In this document: piece by piece, positions 24,825 to 35,360 of the stretch
Layout of the letters: every line of letters begins with the position of its first letter
Position numbering within the stretch: the first letter of the stretch is position 1
NCBI RefSeq assembly: GCF_902459465.1
Contig: NC_047062.1
Coordinates: 26,033,866 to 26,097,865 of the forward strand
Direction: 5' to 3'
From: Asterias rubens
Lineage: Eukaryota > Echinodermata > Asteroidea > Forcipulatida > Asteriidae
Length of the DNA: 64,000 bases
Translations under genes and position numbers: made by a program
Notes under the pieces: generated by a model
The model's input: the letters and a program-made list of their open reading frames with translations, nothing else
What the model was told of the DNA's origin: nothing
Databases searched by the model: none

Positions 24825-25800
24825 AAAAAAAAACCGAACAAAATCAATGAGTTGTTCGGGCTGTTGCCCGAACACCTAAAAAAAAAAAAAAAAAAAAACA
24901 CCGAACAAAATCAATGAGTTGTTCGGGCTGTTGCCCGAACACCTAAAAAACCGAACAAAATCAATGAGTTGTTCGGGCTGTTGCCCGAACACCTAACAAA
25001 AAAAAAAAAAACCGAACAAAATCAATGAGTTGTTCGGGCTGATGCCCGAACACCTAAAAAAAAAAAAAAAAAACCGAACAAAATCAATGAGTTGTTCGGG
25101 CTGTTGCCCGAACACCTAAAAAAAAAAAAAAAAAAACGAACAAAATCAATGAGTTGTTCGGGCTTTTGCCCGAACACCTAAAAAAAAAAAAAAAAAAAAA
25201 ACCGAACAAAATCAATGAGTTGTTCGGGCTGTTGCCCGAACACCTAAAAAAAAAAAAAACGAACAAAATCAATGAGTTGTTCGGGCTGTTGCCCGAACAC
25301 CTAAAAAACCGAACAAAATCAATGAGTTGTTCGGGCTGTTGCCCGAACACCTAAAAAAAAAAAAAAACGAACAAAATCAATGAGTTGTTCGGGCTGTTGC
25401 CCGAACACCTAAAAAAAAAAACCGAACAAAATCAATGAGTTGTTCGGGCTGTTGCCCGAACACCTAAAAAAAAAAAAAAACGAACAAAAACAATGAGTTG
25501 TTCGGGCTGTTGCCCGAACACCTAAAAAAAACCGAACAAAATCAATGAGTTGTTCGGGCTGTTGCCCGAACACCTAAAAAGAAAAACCGAACAAAATCAA
25601 TGAGTTGTTCGGGCTGTTGCCCGAACACCTAAAAAAAAAAAACCGAACAAAATCAATGAGTTGTTCGGGCTGTTGCCCGAACACCTAAAAAAAAACGAAC
25701 AAAATCAATGAGTTGTTCGGGCTGTTGCCCGAACACCTAAAAAAAAAAAAAAAACCGAACAAAATCAATGAGTTGTTCGGGCTGTTGCCCGAACACCTAA
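24825..25800. repeat. Seventeen-copy hairpin/poly(A) tandem array
   Basis: Seventeen units of about 50-66 bp each read GAACAAAATCAATGAGTT, then a hairpin GTTCGGGCTGTTGCCCGAAC, then ACCTAA and a run of 4 to 23 A. The non-A core is almost invariant; the A-run length accounts for the size variation. Variants: the 4th copy has GATG for GTTG in the loop, the 6th has TTTT, and the 12th has AAAACAATG. The array ends exactly where the 5.0 kb duplicated segment begins. Confidence 0.9.
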
Positions 25801-26214
25801 TGAAAGATACAGAAATTTAAACAAACAATATTGCGTGTGCACCGTCGTGTTGAAACCATGGAGCATTGTCAGGTGACGTGAACCCGGGAATTCCCTACAA
25901 AGATTATTTTCGGTAAACGCGCATCTGTCGAGCGCAATCTGTGTTAGTTGACGTTTTTTGAAATTTACGCACGGTAATTTTATTACATGCAAACGCGAAT
26001 ACAAATCGCGCGCGCCCGCGCAAAATCAAAACAATATTGGCATTTTCGAAGATTGCGCCAATAGCTGGCGGGCGCAGCCATAAATAAGTTCATGCATTTA
26101 ACGCAAACGTTATCGCATTTTAGCATGGGATGACACGTACGCTTAACTCCAGCAGGCAAATGTCATATTATTATTGACCACTGTGAAACATAAGGTACCT
26201 GAGTTAAGATCATC

Positions 26215-28897
26215 ATGTGGTGGGTAGAGAAACTTGAATCTGCAAACAAGCTCATACTTTTTCAAAATAACCGTCCAGTCCGAAATGAACATGATGTTTT
26301 AATTTTCATCGTGGCTGTCAGTGCATTGCAAGAGGATGAAACTGGAAGAACTATAACGGTAGGTAAATACTATAGTATTATTTTTACTAGCCCCATAAAT
26401 CGGTCCAATCCATGCCACAAGGCTACGGAGTGGATTGGACCGATTTATGCACAAGGCTACGGGACCGATTTATGGGGCTAGGTATAATACATGAACCTCA
26501 AAACATTTCTTTAATTTTAAATAAATGATGGTCTTTGACTTCTGGGCCTTTGTGCATGTTCCGAGTTTATCTTTTGCACCACAATGTATATTGATGTTTG
26601 TGCAATAAAAAGAATAACGACTTCAGGCTACACTCAATTCTGTCCAAATCAAATTAGTAAATGTTCAAAGTTGTCTAGTTGCGATAACGTAACCCTCCTA
26701 CCTATAGCGAGGGTTACGTTATCGCAACTAAAAGTTGTCCTGCTAATCATCTGTCTCCTCAGGTCAGTTTTGAAAACGGGTCGAGCCTACAGCTATCCCT
26801 GGATGATTTCAGTCAAAGAGACACCAGTTTGAAGGCAGATTTGAAGGCAATAAACTTTGTCAAGCAGTTTGCTAAGGAGTTTTCGGGCCAGTTACCAGCA
26901 GAAGAACAACCTAAAACTAAAAAAAGCGGTAAGCTTTTAAGTTTTATCCTATATCCAATTTCATTTGATAAAATTTCATTGTCACAACCAATGAATATTA
27001 TGCCATATTCTGCATGAAACCTGTTTTTTTTTCTCAAATGTACTGAGGATCAAACTGTTTGATTGAGTATATCCCTGGTAATTTCTTGTCTGAACTGAAG
27101 AACTAAAGAAGGCTTGGACTTGAAACCTAATTTTGGTTCAACAATTCACAAGCTTTAAAACCTGATTATGGTTAGACCAGGTACTGAGATTTTAAACCTG
27201 CTTAGTTATCTTTTAATTCTAAGTAAAACTTTCATCGTATACAACATGTAACCCTTTAGTGATCAAAAAGAAACATTGTACATTCCAGGGCCTTTTTGGC
27301 AGGCATGATAGTACTACACTTATCATTATGTAAATTTGTTAATTTCATCTTCAATTCAAAAATTAGTTATAAAAGTAACGGCTGAATAGGTTTTAAAGAT
27401 GTGCCCTTTTCTTCATATCAAACTTTGCTAAAAATTAAACAGCACACTTTCCATGAACGAAGATAATTTATAAGATTTGTTGTTTTCATGAGTTTTTGGG
27501 ATGCGAGGTGGCAGCAGACTTACCAGGTATATCTATTGTTCTTTGTAATGTGAGCATTCTCAGATATGCGTAAACAATGAAAATTTACCTGGTAGGTCTG
27601 CTCTGCTGCCACCTAGTGCCCCAGAGTATCCCCCATCCCTGAGTTGTGTACAAATTGTACCTGCACTCGCAGAGTCCAGGCTCTGTGGCTGTTTTGTGTG
27701 ATGCCTATTACATGGTTGTAGTGGTTGTATTATTTTTATATTTTAGGCTATGGTGTGCGACATGTTGTAGCAGGGTGTGTTGTCGGAGTAGGTGCTGTTG
27801 CTGCAGCTCCATTTGTACTCACTGCTGTAGGATTTACATCAGGTGGAATAGCAGCAGGATCCATTGCATCAGGCATGATGTCTTCTGCAGCAATTGCAAA
27901 TGGTGGCGCTGTTGCAGCAGGAAGTGGAGTGGCTGTTCTGCAGTCAGTTGGAGCTGCAGGGTTAGGAGCTGCAGGTACTGCTGCAGTTGGTGGTGCTGGT
28001 GCAGCAGCTGGGGCTGGTGCTTCTGGTGTAGCAGGTTTCTTTCAGAATTACTTTAGAGGTAGGGTCATAGATTGGTTTTTGTCTGTCGAATCCATGTGAT
28101 TGAGTACGCAATACAAATTTTGACGTTACAAATTCGCAGCGAATAATTCCCAACAGTTGAACTGTGTTCAACTCCTGCAAAACATTCGCTGGAAAATAGC
28201 CATGTGACGTCAAAATTTGTATTGTTTTCACATTTGCAGGAAGACATCCACATGAAAACATACTGATTAAAAATATTCAAGGCAGAGGACACTGTTGGTA
28301 ATTACTCAAAATAATTTTTAGCATAAAACATACTTGGTAACAAGCAATGGAGAGCTGTTGATAGTATAAAACATTGTGAGAAACGGCTCCCTCTGAAGTA
28401 TCATAGTTTTTGAGAAAGAAGTAATTTTCCACGAATTTGACTTCAAGACCTCAGATTTAGGTTTTGAAGTCTCAGAATCAAGCATCTGGAAGCACACAAC
28501 TAGTGTGACAAGGGTGTTTTTTCTTTCATTATTATCGCGCAACATCGACGACCAATTGAGCTCAAACTTTCACAGGTTTGTTATTTTATGCATAGTTGAG
28601 AATACACCAAGTGAGAAGAATGGTCTTCGACAATTACTAACCTGTATACCGCAGTTGAAACTAATTAACAGTGAGTTTTTAATATTTCTCCATAATTTCT
28701 CTCACAGATCCATTTCTTATTCTTTTCTTCTAGGACGTGGAGACTCTACAACCGAGAACAAGACCTCCAATACAACACAGGAGGATGATGATTATGATAA
28801 TAATGGTGATGGGGAAGATGGGGATGGGTGGGTATTGGGGGAGGGGGGAGAGGGTATGGGGGGTTATGGTTATGATTGGGATGATGATAATGATTAG
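26215..28897 (+). CDS. IFI6/IFI27 (ISG12)-like protein, long form, copy C1
   Basis: Four exons: 26215-26358, 26763-26928, 27747-28058 and 28734-28897 (phases 0, 1, 1), giving 261 residues. Exon 1 has a charged start and a hydrophobic core (DVLIFIVAVSALQ) that may be a signal peptide; its first Met is the least sure point. Exon 2 (VSFENGSSLQLSLDDF to QPKTKKS) is hydrophilic. Exon 3 is the family core: PFVLTAVGFTSGGIAAGSIA, SGMMSSAAIANGG, VAVLQSVGAAGLGAAGTAAV, a Gly/Ala/Ser-rich membrane region. Exon 4 is an Asp-rich tail with Gly (QEDDDYDNNGDGEDGDG to DWDDDND). In vertebrates this family (PF06140 type) acts in mitochondria or other membranes in apoptosis and antiviral responses; function here is inferred only. 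An AATAAA lies near 29331. Introns hold several palindromic MITEs. Confidence 0.85.
26385..26482. mobile_element. Small palindromic element in C1 intron 1
   Basis: TAGCCCCATAAATCGGTCC at the left is mirrored by GGACCGATTTATGGGGCTA at the right, with a second inner inverted copy (GGATTGGACCGATTTATG). The twin copy lies at 31410-31507. Confidence 0.75.
26677..26729. repeat. Short palindrome, TTGCGATAACGTAACCCTCC family
   Basis: AGTTGCGATAACGTAACCCT and its complement pair around a short centre. The twin copy is at 31702-31754. Half copies are near 30714 and 35742. Confidence 0.8.
27497..27618. mobile_element. MITE with GGTGGCAGCAGAC ends in C1 intron 2
   Basis: GCGAGGTGGCAGCAGACTTA at the left and GTCTGCTCTGCTGCCACCTA at the right form inverted ends around TACCAGGT/ACCTGGTA. 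The same family is at 32525-32645 and, in a larger composite, at 35998-36208 in gene D. Confidence 0.75.
28105..28235. repeat. Palindromic element in C1 intron 3
   Basis: ATACAAATTTTGACGT is mirrored by ACGTCAAAATTTGTAT, and AGCGAATAATTCCCAAC by a CATTCGCTG block. A diverged relative lies at about 36700-36830. Confidence 0.6.
28279..28641. mobile_element. GGCAGTGGACACTATTGG-family MITE, right end lost
   Basis: The left end reads AAGGCAGAGGACACTGTTGG and the interior matches 11290-11680, but it stops at GACAATTACT without the closing inverted repeat. The twin is at 33307-33669. Confidence 0.8.
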
Positions 28898-28989
28898 ATA
28901 AAGATTGGATGGGGGGGGGGGGCGCTGATTGAGATGATAATGATGATAATAATTGGCACCTGTAAATGGGTTGATCTTATAGTTATAAA

Positions 28990-30010
28990 ATTACCCTAAC
29001 CCTAACCCGCAGATTGTATCTAAAAGTACATCGATCAGTTGTTATTTATGTGCACGACAACAAAATTAAGGACATTAGACTAAGTATCCCTCAATTGCAT
29101 TAAAGACAATTGTTGGCAATAACCTTTGTCCGAACGAAAAACCTATCCAGTCAAAAGATTCAACGAGTACTACATTTAATCTTTCAGAGGTTTATTTTAC
29201 AATAAGGTCTCACATCAAAATCAATTGAATTGTGAGGTAGTGATGTATAACAACCGAAACAGTCACCTTTTGGTTGGCAGCTCTCCCTTCCTGCCTTGCA
29301 TGTTAATATAGCCACAGTACAATGGAGGCTAAATAAAGATCTTTAATTCAATAGCAATTAGGCCTATTTTAAAACCCACCGGCTTTATGAAGAGTATTTT
29401 ATCATTTTTTATTTGTTTAAGTTGTGCAAATGCGAGGTCCTACACGGGAAGTGACTTTAATTAAACGGTATGTGTTTCATGTAATGATATTAGATGACAG
29501 AGTTCCAATTGAGTACTGCTTATTGTACACTATCATGATTGTATCTTGACAAGGTCCACACTGATGAAAAATCAGCAGAATTTTTCTGTCTGTGATTTGA
29601 TGTAAGTGTAATACTAATAGAGAAAATTATCATTATATCTGCAGTCAGCAAACAAGCTTGAGTAATAGGTATAATTTGACCCTCAATCTTATTATTTTGT
29701 TGTTTGCTGTTATTGAAAATAATAAAATAAGCCACTTTTCTGTTAATAGTCATATAACGTGTTATAATTTTTGTTGAGAAAAATAAAAAGAAAAATGAAA
29801 AAGGTTATTTGAAGTCAAGTTATTATAAATAATAAACATGTCTCCTTACCTTTAGTCACTTTGTGTCTTAGTATGGCGTGAAGTGTTAATCTTTCCGACA
29901 CCTGAAAGAAAATTACAAACACTTAACAAGTGTTTCTGATAGTATCCTAACACTTCATGTGCTACTGAATGCTAGCAGACGACACTATTCTCAACGTTAT
30001 TAGTTAAAAC
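28990..30010. other. 3' flank of C1
   Basis: Non-coding sequence after the C1 stop. It contains an AATAAA near 29331, AT-rich stretches and a short CCCTAA run. No exon was seen. The same applies to 34018-35040 in the second copy. Confidence 0.5.
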
Positions 30011-30085
30011 TATTTGTTGCCCTCTAGAGGGCTCTGTTGTACACAATTACAAAACCGGCTGGGTGTGTACTGCAGGCATAATATA

Positions 30086-30228
30086 GGTCGTTTAGCTCCC
30101 CCCCTGGGTCCACCCCGGTGTGTGGCGTGTTTTTTTTCCAGGACCAACGTGTGCAGATAATTACCCACGTTCGTCATGGAAAAAAAAACCGCCACACACC
30201 GGGGTTGACCCAGGGAAGCTAAACGAAC
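30086..30228. mobile_element. MITE with GTCGTTTAGCTCCCC / GAAGCTAAACGAACGC ends
   Basis: GGTCGTTTAGCTCCCCCCCT and its inverted partner bound CACCCCGGTGTGTGGCG, a poly(T)/poly(A) pair and a GTGTGCAGATAATTACCCAC centre. The twin is at 35114-35256; a better-preserved relative is at 39605-39757. Confidence 0.8.
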
Positions 30229-30332
30229 GCAGTTACTAATGTTACGCCAACTTCTGCGATTTTTGGGGGTTTCCCCATATACAGCGAACGTTTTTGTAAT
30301 AAAGTGACTCATTTATTTGGTCGTTATTCAAG

Positions 30333-30516
30333 ATGCTAAAACGAGTATGCAAACACGGTATCTCTGTGGCTCATAAACATCAGAAATGGTGTTTTATCAT
30401 GGGTCAAAGAGACACCAGTTTAAAGTCGATAAACATTGCCAAGCAGTTTGCTAAGGAGTTTTCGGGTCAGTTACCGGAAGAACCTGGGGCTCGGTTACCG
30501 GAAGAACCTAAAAGAG
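30333..30516 (+). CDS. Orphan first exon of D-type IFI27-like gene
   Basis: The exon starts MLKRVCKHGISVAHKHQKWC and continues into QRDTSLKSINIAKQFAKEFS, ending PEEPKR plus one base before GTAAGC (phase 1). It is the twin of gene D's first exon at 35361, but here the next acceptor downstream in phase belongs to gene C2 (31788 is phase 0, 32775 is phase 1). It could splice to the C2 core exon at 32775 and make a chimera, or be unused. No signal peptide is visible. Confidence 0.6.
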
Positions 30517-31239
30517 GTAAGCTTTTAAGTTTTATCCTGTTATTATATCATTGGACAAATTTCATTGTCATAACCAATGAATGTTATTGTTATGCCAGAA
30601 TCTGCATGAAACCTGTTTTTTCTGTAATGTACTGATCGAGGATCAAACTGTTTCAAGTACGGTATATCCCTGGAATGTTTTTGTCCGAACTGAAGTTAAG
30701 ACGTGAACTGTGATAGTTGCGATAACATAACCCTCCCCCGACGGCTTTGAAAGCAGAACGAAACTCATAGAGTAGTAGTACTAGTACTACACCCTTCTTT
30801 TTAGAAGCCCGGAATCAGACATAAATGAAAGATACAGAAATTTAAACAAACAATATTGCGTGTGCACCGTCGTGTTGAAACCATGGAGCATTGTCAGGTG
30901 ACGTGAACCCGGGAATTCCCTACAAAGATTATTTTCGGTAAACGCGCATCTGTCGAGCGCAATCTGTGTTAGTTGACGTTTTTTGAAATTTACGCACGGT
31001 AATTTTATTACATGCAAACACGAATACAAATCGCGCGCGCCCGCGCAAAATCAAAACAATATTGGCATTTTCGAAGATTGCGCCAATAGCTGGCGGGCGC
31101 AGCCATAAATAAGTTCATGCATTTAACGCAAACGTTATCGCAATTTAGCATGGGATGACACGTACGCTTAACTCCAGCAGGCAAAGGTCATATTATTATT
31201 GACCACTGTGAAACATAAGGTACCTGAGTTAAGATCATC

Positions 31240-33928
31240 ATGTGGTGGGTAGAGAAACTTGAATCTGCAAACAAGCTCATACTTTTTCAAAATAACCGTC
31301 CAGTCCGAAATGAACATGATGTTTTAATTTTCATCGTGGCTGTCAGTGCATTGCAAGAGGATGAAACTGGAAGAAATATAACGGTAGGTAAATACTATAG
31401 TATTATTTTTACTAGCCCCATAAATCGGTCCAATCCATGCCACAAGGCTACGGAGTGGATTGGACCGATTTATGCACAAGGCTACGGGACCGATTTATGG
31501 GGCTAGGTATAATACATGAACCTCAAAACATTTCTTTAATTTTAAATAAATGATGGTCTTTGACTTCTGGGCCTTTGTGCATGTTCCGAGTTTATCTTTT
31601 GCACCACAATGTATATTGATGTTTGTGCAATAAAAAGAATAACGACTTCAGGCTACACTCAATTCTGTCCAAATCAAATTAGTAAATGTTCAAAGTTGTC
31701 TAGTTGCGATAACGTAACCCTCCTACCTATAGCGAGGGTTACGTTATCGCAACTAAAAGTTGTCCTGCTAATCATCTGTCTCCTCAGGTCAGTTTTGAAA
31801 ACGGGTCGAGCCTACAGCTATCCCTGGATGATTTCAGTCAAAGAGACACCAGTTTGAAGGCAGATTTGAAGGCAATAAACTTTGTCAAGCAGTTTGCTAA
31901 GGAGTTTTCGGGCCAGTTACCAGCAGAAGAACAACCTAAAACTAAAAAAAGCGGTAAGCTTTTAAGTTTTATCCTATATCCAATTTCATTTGATAAAATT
32001 TCATTGTCACAACCAATGAATATTATGCCATATTCTGCATGAAACCTGTTTTTTTTTCTCAAATGTACTGAGGATCAAACTGTTTGATTGAGTATATCCC
32101 TGGTAATTTCTTGTCTGAACTGAAGAACTAAAGAAGGCTTGGACTTGAAACCTAATTTTGGTTCAACAATTCACAAGCTTTAAAACCTGATTATGGTTAG
32201 ACCAGGTACTGAGATTTTAAACCTGCTTAGTTATCTTTTAATTCTAAGTAAAACTTTCATCGTATACAACATGTAACCCTTTAGTGATCAAAAAGAAACA
32301 TTGTACATTCCAGGGCCTTTTTGGCAGGCATGATAGTACTACACTTATCATTATGTAAATTTGTTAATTTCATCTTCAATTCAAAAATTAGTTATAAAAG
32401 TAACGGCTGAATAGGTTTTAAAGATGTGCCCTTTTCTTCATATCAAACTTTGCTAAAAATTAAACAGCACACTTTCCATGAACGAAGATAATTTATAAGA
32501 TTTGTTGTTTTCATGAGGAGTTTTTGGGATGCGAGGTGGCAGCAGACTTACCAGGTATATCTATTGTTCTCTGTAATGTGAGCATTCTCAGATATGCGTA
32601 AACAATGAAAATTTACCTGGTAGGTCTGCTCTGCTGCCACCTAGTGCCCCAGAGTATCCCCCATCCCTGAGTTGTGTACAAATTGTACCTGCACTCGCAG
32701 AGTCCAGGCTCTGTGGCTGTTTTGTGTGATGCCTATTACATGGTTGTAGTGGTTGTATTATTTTTATATTTTAGGCTATGGTGTGCGACATGTTGTAGCA
32801 GGGTGTGTTGTCGGAGTAGGTGCTGTTGCTGCAGCTCCATTTGTACTCACTGCTGTAGGATTTACATCAGGTGGAATAGCAGCAGGATCCATTGCATCAG
32901 GCATGATGTCTTCTGCAGCAATTGCAAATGGTGGCGCTGTTGCAGCAGGAAGTGGAGTGGCTGTTCTGCAGTCAGTTGGAGCTGCAGGGTTAGGAGCTGC
33001 AGGTACTGCTGCAGTTGGTGGTGCTGGTGCAGCAGCTGGGGCTGGTGCTTCTGGTGTAGCAGGTTTCTTTCAGAATTACTTTAGAGGTAGGGTCATAGAT
33101 TGGTTATTGTCTGTCGAATCCATGTGATTGAGTACGCAATACAAATTTTGACGTTACAAATTCGCAGCGAATAATTCCCAACAGTTGAACTGTGTTCAAC
33201 TCCTGCAAAACATTCGCTGGAAAATAGCCATGTGACGTCAAAATTTGTATTGTTTTCACATTTGCAGGAAGACATCCACATGAAAACATACTGATTAAAA
33301 ATATTCAAGGCAGAGGACACTGTTGGTAATTACTCAAAATAAATTTTAGCATAAAACATACTTGGTAACAAGCAATGGAGAGCTGTTGATAGTATAAAAC
33401 ATTGTGAGAAACGGCTCCCTCTGAAGTATCATAGTTTTTGAGAAAGAAGTAATTTTCCACGAATTTGACTTCAAGACCTCAGATTTAGGTTTTGAAGTCT
33501 CAGAATCAAGCATCTGGAAGCACACAACTAGTGTGACAAGGGTGTTTTTTCTTTCATTATTATCGCGCAACATCGACGACCAATTGAGCTCAAACTTTCA
33601 CAGGTTTGTTATTTTATGCATAGTTGAGAATACACCAAGTGAGAAGAATGGTCTTCGACAATTACTAACCTGTATACCGCAGTTGAAACTAATTAACAGT
33701 GAGTTTTTAATATTTCTCCATAATTTCTCTCACAGATCCATTTCTTATTCTTTTCTTCTAGGACGTGGAGACTCTACAACCGAGAACAAGACCTCCAATA
33801 CAACACAGGAGGATGATGATTATGATAATAATGGTGATGGGGAAGATGGGGATGGGTGGGTATTGGGGGAGGGGGAGAGGGTATGGGGGGTTATGGTTAT
33901 GATTGGGATGATGATAATGATTAGATAA
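31240..33928 (+). CDS. IFI6/IFI27-like protein, long form, copy C2 with altered tail
   Basis: Exons 31240-31383, 31788-31953, 32775-33086 and 33762-33928 mirror C1. Residues are the same apart from Asn for Thr near the end of exon 1 (GRNIT). In exon 4 one G is missing from a G run (about 33867-33873), which shifts the frame: after WVLGEGE the acidic end of C1 is replaced by RVWGVMVMIGMMIMIR and a later stop. The total is 262 residues. The core exon with SGGIAAGSIASGMMSSAAIA is intact, so the membrane part should be made; the tail change could be real or a base-calling slip in poly(G). Confidence 0.8.
33307..33669. mobile_element. GGCAGTGGACACTATTGG-family MITE, twin of 28279-28641
   Basis: Carried along by the 5.0-kb duplication; truncated at the same right point. 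Confidence 0.8.
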
Positions 33929-35360
33929 AGATTGGATGGGGGGGGGGGGGCGCTGATTGAGATGATAATGATGATAATAATTGGCACCTGTAAATGGGTT
34001 GATCTTATAGTTATAAAATTACCCTAACCCTAACCCGCAGATTGTATCTAAAAGTACATCGATCAGTTGTTATTTATGTGCACGACAACAAAATTAAGGA
34101 CATTAGACTAAGTATCCCTCAATTGCATTAAAGACAATTGTTGGCAATAACCTTTGTCCGAACGAAAAACCTATCCAGTCAAAAGATTCAACGAGTACTA
34201 CATTTAATCTTTCAGAGGTTTATTTTACAATAAGGTCTCACATCAAAATCAATTGAATTGTGAGGTAGTGATGTATAACAACCGAAACAGTCACCTTTTG
34301 GTTGGCAGCTCTCCCTTCCTGCCTTGCATGTTAATATAGCCACAGTACAATGGAGGCTAAATAAAGATCTTTAATTCAATAGCAATTAGGCCTATTTTAA
34401 AACCCACCGGCTTTATGAAGAGTATTTTATCTTTTTTTATTTGTTTAAGTTGTGCAAATGCGAGGTCCTACACGGGAAGTGACTTTAATTAAACGGTATG
34501 TGTTTCATGTAATGATATTAGATGACAGAGTTCCAATTGAGTACTGCTTATTGTACACTATCATGATTGTATCTTGACAAGGTCCACACTGATGAAAAAT
34601 CAGCAGAATTTTTCTGTCTGTGATTTGATGTAAGTGTAATACTAATAGAGAAAATTATCATTATATCTGCAGTCAGCAAACAAGCTTGAGTAATAGGTAT
34701 AATTTGACCCTCAATCTTATTATTTTGTTGTTTGCTGTTATTGAAAATAATAAAATAAGCCACTTTTCTGTTAATAGTCATATAACGTGTTATAATTTTT
34801 GTTGAGAAAAATAAAAAGAAAAATGAAAAAGGTTATTTGAAGTCAAGTTATTATAAATAATAAACATGTCTCCTTACCTTTAGTCACTTTGTGTCTTAGT
34901 ATGGCGTGAAGTGTTAATCTTTCCGACACCTGAAAGAAAATTACAAACACTTAACAAGTGTTTCTGATAGTACCCTAACACTTCATGTGCTACTGAATGC
35001 TAGCAGACGACACTATTCTCAACGTTATTAGTTAAAACTATTTGTTGCCCTCTAGAGGGCTCTGTTGTACACAATTACAAAACCGGCTGGGTGTGTACTG
35101 CAGGCATAATATAGGTCGTTTAGCTCCCCCCCTGGGTCCACCCCGGTGTGTGGCGTGTTTTTTTTCCAGGACCAACGTGTGCAGATAATTACCCACGTTC
35201 GTCATGGAAAAAAAAACCGCCACACACCGGGGTTGACCCAGGGAAGCTAAACGAACGCAGTTACTAATGTTACGCCAACTTCTGCGATTTTTGGGGGTTT
35301 CCCCATATACAGCGAACGTTTTTGTAATAAAGTGACTCGTTTATTTGGTCGTTATTCAAG

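Noticed and set aside
24825-25800. CRISPR-like look of the regular repeats
   Set aside because: The spacers are only poly(A), the context is an animal genome and no cas genes are present.
27646-28056. Cys/Trp-rich 136-residue ORF overlapping C1 and its twins
   Set aside because: It is the alternate frame of the Gly/Ala-rich core exon.
28990-29010. Telomere-like CCCTAACCCTAACCC
   Set aside because: Only two to three units, carried equally by the duplicates; no sign of a chromosome end or fusion.
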